Source: Kosakonia oryzendophytica (GTDB lineage Bacteria > Pseudomonadota > Gammaproteobacteria > Enterobacterales > Enterobacteriaceae). From it: a stretch of DNA of 64,000 nucleotides. The notes under the pieces are model-generated. The model was given only the letters and a program-made list of their open reading frames with translations. It did not search any database and had not been told where the DNA came from. Positions 56,882 through 64,000 of the stretch are shown piece by piece; the first letter of the stretch is position 1; the number at the start of each line of letters is the position of its first letter. Both the position numbers and the translations under genes were made by a program. The DNA lies in assembly GCF_900094925.1 (NCBI RefSeq), contig NZ_FMAY01000004.1, forward strand, positions 186,001 to 250,000, read 5' to 3'.

Positions 56882-59569
56882 ATGACTGATGAGCCTTTGC
56901 GCCCCAACCCTGATCGCCTGCTGGAGCATACCGCCACCGCGCACCGTGGCAAGCTGAAAGTCTTTTTTGGTGCCTGCGCCGGGGTAGGTAAAACCTTTGC
57001 CATGTTACAGGAAGCCCAGCGGTTGCGGGCGCAAGGGCTGGATATTCTGATTGGGGTGGTGGAAACCCACGGTCGTAAAGAGACCGCCGCACTGCTGGAC
57101 GGGCTGGCGACACAGCCTGCCCGGCGTATCCATCATCGCGGTCGGTTAATTCAGGAGTTTGATCTGGACGCCGCCCTTGCGCGGCGTCCGGCGCTTATTT
57201 TGATGGACGAACTGGCGCACAGTAACGCCCCCGGTTCACGCCACCCGAAACGCTGGCAGGATGTGGAAGAGCTGCTGGAAGCGGGGATCGACGTTTTTAC
57301 CACCGTGAACGTTCAGCATCTGGAAAGCCTTAACGATGTGGTCAGCGGGGTGACCGGCATCCAGGTGCGTGAAACGGTGCCGGATCCCTTTTTCGATAGC
57401 GCCGATGAAGTGGTGCTGGTGGATTTACCGCCGGACGATTTACGCCAGCGGCTGCACGAAGGCAAAGTGTATATCAGTGGTCAGGCGGAACGCGCTATTG
57501 AACACTTCTTCCGCAAAGGCAACCTGATTGCCCTGCGCGAGCTGGCGCTGCGGCGCACTGCCGATCGGGTGGACGATCAGATGCGGGCCTGGCGCGATCG
57601 CCAGGGCGAAGAAAAAGTCTGGCACACCCGCGACGCCATTTTACTCTGCATTGGCCACGGTGCGGGCAATGAGAAACTGATCCGCACGGCGGCAAGACTG
57701 GCGGCCAAACTGGGTAGTGTCTGGCATGCGGTCTATGTTGAGACACCCACATTGCATAAACTTCCGGAGCCACAGCGGCGAGCCATCTTGAGTACGCTGC
57801 GCCTGGCGCAGGAGCTGGGAGCGGAAACGGCCACCCTCTCCGATCCGGCGGAAGATAAAGCCATTTTGCGTTACGCCCGCGAACACAATCTTGGCAAGAT
57901 CCTGATTGGTCGCCGTAACAAACGGCAACGCTGGAGCCGGGAGTCTTTCGCCGATCGCCTTGCCCGCCGAGCTCCGGATCTTGACCTGGTGATCATTGCG
58001 CTGGAGGATGCGCCAGTCCCCCTCCCCGCGCGCGCCGGCGATGTGCGTCCGTTTATGGAGCGCTGGGGAGTACAACTGAAAGGGTGCGCGGTCGCCCTTG
58101 CCCTTTGCGCCGCCATTACCCTGATCGCCATGCAGTGGCTGACCGCATTTGATGCCGCCAACCTTGTGATGATTTATCTGCTTGGCGTGGTGCTGGTGGC
58201 GCTGTTTTTTGGCCGCTGGCCCTCCGCCTTTGCCACGGTGATCAACGTCCTCAGTTTCGACCTGTTTTTTATTGCGCCACGCGGCACGCTGGCCGTGTCG
58301 GATGTGCAATATCTGCTGACCTTTGGTGTGATGCTCACCGTCGGGTTGGTTATCGGTAATCTGACCGCGGGCGTGCGTTACCAGGCGCGCGTCGCGCGCT
58401 ACCGGGAGCAACGCACCCGCCATCTGTATGAGATGTCAAAAGCGCTGGCGGTCGGGCGCAGCAACCGGGATATCGCCACCACGTGCGAAACGTTTATTCA
58501 CTCCACGTTTAATGCCCGTAGTAAGTTGTTGCTGCCGGACAGTACCGGGCATCTTGGAGCATTAACGCCTGCGCAGGGCATGACGCCGTGGGACGATGCG
58601 ATTGCGCGCTGGAGTTTTGATAAAGGCCAGCCTGCGGGAGCTGGCACCGACACGCTACCTGGCGTGCCGTATCAAATCTTGCCGCTGAAAAGCGACCAGA
58701 AAACCCACGGGCTATTGATTGTCGAACCAGCAAACCTGCGACAGTTGATGATCCCGGAACAACAACGTTTGCTGGAAACCTTTACCTTGCTGGTGGCCAA
58801 CGCGCTGGAGCGCCAGGCGCTGGCCACCAGCGAAGAGCAGGCAAGGCTTGCCAGTGAGCGGGAGAGCATCCGCAACTCGTTGCTGGCCGCCCTCTCCCAT
58901 GATTTACGCACGCCGCTGACGGTGCTGTTTGGTCAGGCGGAAATCCTCACCCTGGATCTCGCCAGCGAAGGATCTAAACACGCGCCGCAAGCCAATGAAA
59001 TCCGCCAGCATGTTCTGAATACCACCCGTCTGGTGAATAATCTGCTGGATATGGCGCGCATTCAGTCTGGCGGCTTTAATCTGAAGAAAGAGTGGCTGAC
59101 GCTGGAAGAAGTGGTCGGTAGCGCGTTGAAAACCCTCGAACCGGGACTGGGTGGGCGGCATATTGCCCTCGCATTACCCGATCCGTTGATGCTGGTCCAC
59201 GTGGATGGTCCGTTATTTGAGCGGGTGCTGATAAATCTGCTGGAAAATGCGGTGAAATATGCCGGCTGGCGGGCGGATATTGGTATCAATGCGCACAGCA
59301 CCCCGGAGCAACTAACGCTGGAAGTCTGGGATAACGGCCCGGGGATCCCAGCGGGGCAGGAACAGGCAATATTTGACAAGTTCGCCCGCGGCAGCAAAGA
59401 ATCAGCCATTCCCGGCGTCGGGCTTGGTCTGGCAATTTGCCAGGCCATTGTGGATGTTCACGGCGGTACCATTAGCGCCCGCAACCGCCCACAAGGCGGT
59501 GCGCTGTTTTGTGTTACACTGCCGCTGGAAACGCCGCCGCAACTGGATGAACTGGCAGAGGATCTGTGA
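56882..59569 (+). CDS. kdpD: K+-sensing histidine kinase KdpD
   Basis: The sensor that phosphorylates KdpE when K+ is limiting or ionic strength high. It has 895 residues. An N-terminal KdpD domain with Walker A GACAGVGKT (30-38) precedes a Usp-like domain (about 250-375), four spans (about 400-495), a GAF-like domain, a HisKA domain with the phosphorylated H673 (LSHDLRTPLT) and an ATPase domain (DNGPGIP, GVGLGLAIC). Three bases after kdpC, overlapping kdpE by four. Confidence 0.98.
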   Translation: MTDEPLRPNPDRLLEHTATAHRGKLKVFFGACAGVGKTFAMLQEAQRLRAQGLDILIGVVETHGRKETAALLDGLATQPARRIHHRGRLIQEFDLDAALARRPALILMDELAHSNAPGSRHPKRWQDVEELLEAGIDVFTTVNVQHLESLNDVVSGVTGIQVRETVPDPFFDSADEVVLVDLPPDDLRQRLHEGKVYISGQAERAIEHFFRKGNLIALRELALRRTADRVDDQMRAWRDRQGEEKVWHTRDAILLCIGHGAGNEKLIRTAARLAAKLGSVWHAVYVETPTLHKLPEPQRRAILSTLRLAQELGAETATLSDPAEDKAILRYAREHNLGKILIGRRNKRQRWSRESFADRLARRAPDLDLVIIALEDAPVPLPARAGDVRPFMERWGVQLKGCAVALALCAAITLIAMQWLTAFDAANLVMIYLLGVVLVALFFGRWPSAFATVINVLSFDLFFIAPRGTLAVSDVQYLLTFGVMLTVGLVIGNLTAGVRYQARVARYREQRTRHLYEMSKALAVGRSNRDIATTCETFIHSTFNARSKLLLPDSTGHLGALTPAQGMTPWDDAIARWSFDKGQPAGAGTDTLPGVPYQILPLKSDQKTHGLLIVEPANLRQLMIPEQQRLLETFTLLVANALERQALATSEEQARLASERESIRNSLLAALSHDLRTPLTVLFGQAEILTLDLASEGSKHAPQANEIRQHVLNTTRLVNNLLDMARIQSGGFNLKKEWLTLEEVVGSALKTLEPGLGGRHIALALPDPLMLVHVDGPLFERVLINLLENAVKYAGWRADIGINAHSTPEQLTLEVWDNGPGIPAGQEQAIFDKFARGSKESAIPGVGLGLAICQAIVDVHGGTISARNRPQGGALFCVTLPLETPPQLDELAEDL

Positions 59570-60243
59570 TTAACGTTCTGATTGTCGAAGACGAACAAGC
59601 TATCCGCCGTTTTCTGCGCACTGCGCTGGAAGCGGAAGGCCTGCGTGTGCACGAAGCGGAGACACTACAACGTGGCTTAATCGAGGCGGCAACGCGTAAA
59701 CCCGACCTTGTGATCCTCGATCTGGGTCTGCCGGATGGCGACGGGCTCGATTTTATTCGCGATCTGCGCCAGTGGAGCCAGATGCCGGTGATCGTTCTCT
59801 CCGCCCGCGCGGAAGAGAGCGATAAAATCGCCGCGCTGGATGCCGGTGCGGATGATTATCTCAGTAAGCCTTTTGGCATCGGCGAACTTCAGGCCCGCCT
59901 GCGCGTGGCGCTGCGCCGCCATGCCGCCAGCAGTCCGGATGAACCGGTAATCGTCTTTTCCGACATTCGCGTCGATCTTGCCAGCCGCCGGATTCAGCGC
60001 GGCGAAGAAGAGATCCACCTGACGCCTATCGAATTTCGTCTGCTGGCGGTCCTGCTTAATAATCACGGCAAAGTGTTAACCCAACGCCAGTTGCTCAGCC
60101 AGGTATGGGGACCCAACGCCGTGGAGCACAGCCACTATCTGCGCATCTATATGGGCCACCTGCGCCAAAAACTGGAAGTCGATCCGGCCCGCCCCCGCCA
60201 TTTACTTACGGAAACAGGTATCGGCTACCGGTTTATGCTCTGA
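59566..60243 (+). CDS. kdpE: Response regulator KdpE
   Basis: An OmpR/PhoB-type activator of kdpFABC. It has 225 residues: a receiver domain with phosphorylated D52 (VILDLGLPDGDG) and K101 region SKPFGIGEL, then a winged-helix DNA-binding domain (LTPIEFRLLAVLL to the ETGIGYRFML end). The GTG start at 59566 overlaps the kdpD stop (GTGA) and gives the E. coli length. Confidence 0.97.
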   Translation: MINVLIVEDEQAIRRFLRTALEAEGLRVHEAETLQRGLIEAATRKPDLVILDLGLPDGDGLDFIRDLRQWSQMPVIVLSARAEESDKIAALDAGADDYLSKPFGIGELQARLRVALRRHAASSPDEPVIVFSDIRVDLASRRIQRGEEEIHLTPIEFRLLAVLLNNHGKVLTQRQLLSQVWGPNAVEHSHYLRIYMGHLRQKLEVDPARPRHLLTETGIGYRFML

Positions 60244-60276
60244 CGGCGTATCCTTCTGATTTTTTGGAGGAGAATG

Positions 60277-60705
60277 ATGAGCGCCTGGTTAATCTACGCC
60301 CTGCTATCGGCTGTCACCGCCGCACTGGTGGCTATTTTCGGCAAAATTGGTTTGCAGCATCTCGATGCCAATACCGCTACCGCTATTCGTGCGGTGGTGA
60401 TGGCGCTATTTTTGGTAGGAGTGGTCGTGGTTCAGGGCAAGCTCTCGCTGGTAGCTACCGTGCTTGCCGATAAAAAAGCACTGCTGTTTGTGGTATTAAG
60501 CGGTGTGGCAGGTGCGCTGTCGTGGCTGTTCTACTTTATGGCGATTAAAAGCGGCAATGTGTCACGCGTTGCGCCCATCGATAAATTAAGCGTGGTGTTT
60601 GCGGTGATCCTGGCGTTGGTGCTGTTCGGCGAGAAAGTGTCGCTGGTTGCCGCAGCGGGTGTCGCGTTAATTACTGCCGGGGCGCTGATGGTAGCGCTGG
60701 GGTAA
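60277..60705 (+). CDS. Half-size EamA-family membrane protein
   Basis: A 142-residue hydrophobic protein with about five spans matching a single EamA (drug/metabolite transporter, DMT) repeat. The N-terminal segment WLIYALLSAVTAALVAIFGK and the C-terminal VSRVAPIDKLSVVFAVI with GEKVSLVAAAGVALITAGALM are typical. Most EamA transporters have two such repeats, so it probably works as a dimer. ATG at 60277 (six bases after GGAGG) is preferred over 60274. It lies where E. coli has speF-potE. Substrate unknown. Confidence 0.85.
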   Translation: MSAWLIYALLSAVTAALVAIFGKIGLQHLDANTATAIRAVVMALFLVGVVVVQGKLSLVATVLADKKALLFVVLSGVAGALSWLFYFMAIKSGNVSRVAPIDKLSVVFAVILALVLFGEKVSLVAAAGVALITAGALMVALG

Positions 60706-60735
60706 ATGCAAACGTGTTACTGCGCCATCCAACGT

Positions 60736-60760
60736 AAAAAGGCTCCCGCAGGAGCCTTTT
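60736..60760. terminator. Bidirectional terminator between the EamA gene and pgm
   Basis: GGCTCC (60741-60746) and GGAGCC (60751-60756), with a CGCA loop, are flanked by AAAAA and TTTT. It ends both converging units. Confidence 0.9.
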
Positions 60761-60783
60761 CCTTTTAAGCACTTTTTAAGCGC

Positions 60784-62424
60784 TTATGCGTTTTTCAGCA
60801 CTTCGCTGACAATCTCCACCGCTTCTTTCTCAATCTGCTTACGGTGTTCAGCACCGAGGAAGCTTTCACAGTAGATTTTGTAGGCGTCTTCTGTGCCGGA
60901 CGGACGTGCAGCGAACCAGCCATTGTCAGTCATCACTTTCAGGCCGCCGATAGATGCACCGTTGCCCGGCGCTGCCGTCAGACGTGCGGTGATCGGGTCA
61001 CCCGCCAGCGTACTGGCGCTGACCATATCCGGAGAAAGCTTAGAGAGTGCCGCTTTCTGTGCGGAGGTGGCGCTGGCGCCCAGACGGTTGTAGCTCGGTG
61101 CACCGAAGCGTGCAGCCAGTTCATCATAATGCTGCTGTGGGTTTTTCCCGGTGACCGCGGTAATTTCCGCCGCCAGCAGACACATGATGATACCGTCCTT
61201 ATCCGTTGACCACGGCGTACCGTCGAAACGCAGGAAAGAGGCCCCTGCGCTCTCTTCGCCGCCGAAACCAAAGCTGCCGTCGAACAGGCCATCAACAAAC
61301 CATTTGAAGCCAACCGGCACTTCCACCAGCTTACGGCCCAGGTCGTTCACCACGCGGTCAATCATCGCAGAAGAGACCAGCGTTTTACCTACGGCAACGT
61401 CTTTACCCCACTGCGGACGATGCTGGAACAGATAGTTAATTGCCACCGCCAGGTAGTGGTTCGGGTTCATCAGACCCGCCGGGGTCACGATGCCGTGACG
61501 GTCATAATCCGGATCGTTAGCAAAGGCCAGATCGAATTTGTCACGCAGCGCCAACAGCCCCGCCATTGCAGACTCAGAAGAGCAATCCATGCGGATCACG
61601 CCATCTTTATCAAGATGCATAAAGCGGAAAGTCTGATCGACCTGATCGTTAACAAGGGTCAGGTCCAGCTTGTAATACTCGGCAATGCGTTTCCAGTACT
61701 CAATACCGGAACCACCGAGCGGATCGACGCCAAGTTTCAGCCCTGCTTTCTGGATAGCCGCCATATCGACGATATCCGCCAGCCCTTCAATAAACGGCTG
61801 CACCAGGTCTTTTTCCACAACATGGCCTGAGGCCAGCGCAGCATCCAGCGTGATGCGTTTAACGCCTTTCAGACCATCTGCCAGCAGAGCGTTAGCGCGA
61901 TCTTCAACCACTTTGGTCACGTTGGTGTCCGCCGGGCCGCCATTAGGTGGGTTGTATTTAATGCCACCATCTTCCGGCGGGTTATGCGACGGCGTAATCA
62001 CGATGCCATCAGCCTGTGCGCCGCCGTTTTTGTTGTGCACCAGAATCGCGTTTGAAATCGCAGGCGTTGGCGTAAAGCCGTTATTCTCCTGCACAATGAC
62101 GTCAACGCCGTTCGCTGTCAGCACTTCCAGTACGGAGATAAACGCCGGTTCAGACAGCGCGTGAGTATCTTTCCCCACATAGCACGGCCCGGTAATTCCG
62201 TTTTTAGCGCGCTCTTCTGCAATCGCCTGAGCGATGGCCAGAATATGCGGCTCGTTAAAGCTGTGGCGACCTGCGCTACCCCGGTGCCCGGAGGTACCGA
62301 ATTTCACCGCATGTTCTGAATTACCGACTTCCGGTTTCAGCACATAATACTGCGCAGTAAGCTGAGCGACGTTAATCAAATCACTCTGTTGTGCAGGTTG
62401 CCCCGCACGTGGATGGTTTGCCAT
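60784..62424 (-). CDS. pgm: Phosphoglucomutase Pgm
   Basis: Interconverts glucose 1- and 6-phosphate, linking the galactose pathway and glycogen to glycolysis. It has 546 residues, with the phosphorylated S146 in [12 protein letters not shown], the metal loop DPDYDRHG and the sugar-binding GEESAGASF. It lies 25 bases after seqA in the seqA-pgm operon. Confidence 0.98.
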   Translation of the reverse strand: MANHPRAGQPAQQSDLINVAQLTAQYYVLKPEVGNSEHAVKFGTSGHRGSAGRHSFNEPHILAIAQAIAEERAKNGITGPCYVGKDTHALSEPAFISVLEVLTANGVDVIVQENNGFTPTPAISNAILVHNKNGGAQADGIVITPSHNPPEDGGIKYNPPNGGPADTNVTKVVEDRANALLADGLKGVKRITLDAALASGHVVEKDLVQPFIEGLADIVDMAAIQKAGLKLGVDPLGGSGIEYWKRIAEYYKLDLTLVNDQVDQTFRFMHLDKDGVIRMDCSSESAMAGLLALRDKFDLAFANDPDYDRHGIVTPAGLMNPNHYLAVAINYLFQHRPQWGKDVAVGKTLVSSAMIDRVVNDLGRKLVEVPVGFKWFVDGLFDGSFGFGGEESAGASFLRFDGTPWSTDKDGIIMCLLAAEITAVTGKNPQQHYDELAARFGAPSYNRLGASATSAQKAALSKLSPDMVSASTLAGDPITARLTAAPGNGASIGGLKVMTDNGWFAARPSGTEDAYKIYCESFLGAEHRKQIEKEAVEIVSEVLKNA

Positions 62425-62449
62425 TGCCTGGTCCTTTCAATGCAAGGAT

Positions 62450-63004
62450 TTAAATTGTGCCGCAAACTTTTTCAATCAATTCCGCAGGGAACTGCATCGA
62501 CTGCATGATGTGCTCGATCATGCTGCATTTACGACCCGTATTGGTGTTGGTGATGACCCAGTAAGGGGTGTTCGGCACCTGTTTCGGCTTGGTCTGGTTG
62601 CCGCTCTGCAACAACGTTTGCTCATTCGCAGCAAAGTATACGCGCGTACGCCCGTGCAGAGACTCGGTGGATTCCGTAAACCCTTTGTCATCGAGTGAAT
62701 AAAGTGTAGACAGCACCAGCAGGAAACGATTAACGGCCTTTTTCTGCTCAGCGTATTCATCAGACAGCAGCAGTTCGCGGACGGCGCGAACTTTGTCTTT
62801 GGCGGTGTTCGCCGGTTTAACCCCTTCAACGGTACTCACAGTACGCGTCTCTTTTACCGGCGTGAGGGAAGCGGCAGGTGGTGACTGTGATACGGCGGAA
62901 AATTTCAGCATGCGCCGTAAAATGTCGGATGCGCTCTCGCCGATATGCTTCGTGTGGCTGGCGATATAGGAGTAGAGCTCATCATCAACTTCGATCGTTT
63001 TCAT
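62450..63004 (-). CDS. seqA: Negative modulator of replication initiation SeqA
   Basis: Binds hemimethylated GATC sites and sequesters oriC after initiation. It has 184 residues: an N-terminal oligomerisation domain (MKTIEVDDELYSYIASHTK), a variable Ala/Pro/Thr linker slightly longer than in E. coli, and a DNA-binding domain with NGNQTKPK-like contacts (here SGNQTKPKQVPNTPYWV) and the conserved end SMQFPAELIEKVCGTI. The start at 63004 matches E. coli. Confidence 0.97.
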   Translation of the reverse strand: MKTIEVDDELYSYIASHTKHIGESASDILRRMLKFSAVSQSPPAASLTPVKETRTVSTVEGVKPANTAKDKVRAVRELLLSDEYAEQKKAVNRFLLVLSTLYSLDDKGFTESTESLHGRTRVYFAANEQTLLQSGNQTKPKQVPNTPYWVITNTNTGRKCSMIEHIMQSMQFPAELIEKVCGTI

Positions 63005-63186
63005 CTTAATCCAGTGCAGTATCTTATCTGAATACAAGTGTTGGGATTATAAAGTGAAATCTCAACAGCGGATAGCGTCAAACCAGGGTCGCGGCAAAAC
63101 TCAGAGTAATTCTGAACCTTGCAGCAGGGCGGCAGAATGTTCAACATAATAACCTAACCCGATAGAGTGAAAAAAAGAACTTTGCC

Positions 63187-63960
63187 ATGAAATTGAATAC
63201 GCGCGCGCAATCTGCGCAACATCCGCACAACAATTCTCCGGTCGTCCTTGTTCACGGCCTGTTTGGCAGTCTGGACAACCTCGGCGTGCTCGCCCGTGAC
63301 CTGACGCAGGATCATGACGTACTGCAAGTGGATATGCGCAACCACGGCCTTTCTCCCCGCTCTCCGGAGATGAACTACCCGGCGATGGCACAGGATCTGC
63401 TGGACACGCTTGATGCCCACGACATCGGAAAAGCGACGTTTATCGGCCACTCCATGGGAGGGAAAGCTGTCATGGCACTCACCGCGTTGGCGCCAGAGCG
63501 GATCGACCAACTAGTGGCGATCGATATCGCGCCGGTGGATTACCACGTGCGCCGCCACGATGAGATTTTCGCCGCCATCAACGCCGTGAGCCACGCACAC
63601 GCCACCACGCGCCAACAAGCCGCCGCACTGATGCGCGAAGAGATAAAAGAAGAAGGCGTGATCCAGTTTCTGCTGAAATCGTTTGTTGATGGCGACTGGC
63701 GCTTTAATGTCCCGGTATTGTGGGATCAGTATGCGCACATCGTTGGCTGGGAAAATGTCCCGGCATGGGATAAACCCGCGCTGTTCGTCCGCGGCGGTAA
63801 CTCGCCCTATGTGACGGAAGCATACCGTGACACCCTGCTGGCACAATTTCCACAAGCGCGGGCACATGTCATAGCCGGAGCGGGCCACTGGGTGCACGCC
63901 GAGAAACCGGAAGCGGTAATGCGCGCTATCCGTCGTTATCTCTCTGAAAAGGCAAACTGA
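63187..63960 (+). CDS. ybfF: Esterase/acyl-CoA thioesterase-like hydrolase YbfF
   Basis: An alpha/beta-hydrolase of 257 residues (E. coli 254). The nucleophilic serine, about residue 92, lies in the elbow FIGHSMGGKAVM, the oxyanion segment is VLVHGLFGSLDNLG, and the catalytic histidine is in GAGHWVHAEKP. E. coli YbfF hydrolyses short acyl esters and malonyl- or palmitoyl-CoA in vitro; its physiological substrate is unknown. It diverges from seqA across a 182-base gap. Confidence 0.95.
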   Translation: MKLNTRAQSAQHPHNNSPVVLVHGLFGSLDNLGVLARDLTQDHDVLQVDMRNHGLSPRSPEMNYPAMAQDLLDTLDAHDIGKATFIGHSMGGKAVMALTALAPERIDQLVAIDIAPVDYHVRRHDEIFAAINAVSHAHATTRQQAAALMREEIKEEGVIQFLLKSFVDGDWRFNVPVLWDQYAHIVGWENVPAWDKPALFVRGGNSPYVTEAYRDTLLAQFPQARAHVIAGAGHWVHAEKPEAVMRAIRRYLSEKAN

Positions 63961-64000
63961 TTAAAAAGACGGCGACCGGTCGTTTGATCGCGCCCGGTCG

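Noticed and set aside
63961-64000. Short palindrome CGACCGGTCG at the right edge
   Set aside because: Only 40 bases remain, so neither a terminator nor a gene start can be judged.

Overview
The window is a chromosomal core segment from a member of the Enterobacteriaceae. Gene order, protein lengths, catalytic residues and control sites all match the Escherichia coli bio-gal-nadA-tol-cyd-suc-sdh-gltA-pxp-kdp-pgm-seqA region. Several E. coli genes are absent from their usual places: mngRAB before cydA, ybgA, dtpD and rhsC around phrB, and speF-potE after kdpE. This suggests an Enterobacter-, Kosakonia- or Klebsiella-like relative rather than Escherichia itself, but the genus cannot be fixed from the sequence alone. 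I found no insertion sequence, prophage, CRISPR array or defence island.

Layout. Positions 1-4531 hold the divergent biotin operons (bioBFCD leftward, bioA rightward) around a BirA operator. Positions 4603-6477 hold ybhB and the lipoprotein gene ybhC, with an apparently unoccupied lambda-type attB core between them. Then come pgl, ybhA, the molybdate transporter modABC with acrZ, the regulator modE and modF (6539-13848), the galETKM operon with both gal operators (14092-18444), gpmA, aroG, ybgS, zitB and the NAD genes pnuC-nadA (18651-24073). A four-gene tRNA operon (Lys-Val-Val-Lys) lies at 24355-24829.

From 24995 to 44391 nearly everything is transcribed leftward: cydABX-ybgE-ybgC-tolQRAB-pal-cpoB (terminal oxidase and envelope Tol-Pal machine) and sdhCDAB-sucABCD (TCA cycle). 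gltA diverges from sdhC. The sdhB-sucA gap carries an ERIC-like palindrome and a REP pair (BIME). Leftward genes phrB-ybgI-pxpBCA-nei follow (46380-51673). Then come ybfA and the divergent kdpFABCDE potassium system (52456-60243), a half-size EamA-type membrane protein, pgm-seqA (leftward) and ybfF.

The genes fall into a few functional groups. Central metabolism includes gltA, sdh, suc, gpmA, pgl, pgm and gal. Respiration is represented by cydABX and sdh. Cofactor supply covers biotin, NAD and molybdate. Envelope integrity is served by tol-pal and acrZ, ion homeostasis by kdp and zitB, and DNA maintenance by phrB, nei and seqA. Four very small membrane proteins or subunits (AcrZ, CydX, KdpF, YbfA) are intact. 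Recognisable operators for BirA, ModE, GalR, CRP, Fur, TyrR, NadR, FNR and KdpE sit where E. coli biology predicts. The features most worth a second look are the attB site, a tRNA-Lys 3'-end remnant inside the tRNA array, the ERIC/BIME cluster inside the sdh-suc operon, and several lineage-specific gene absences.
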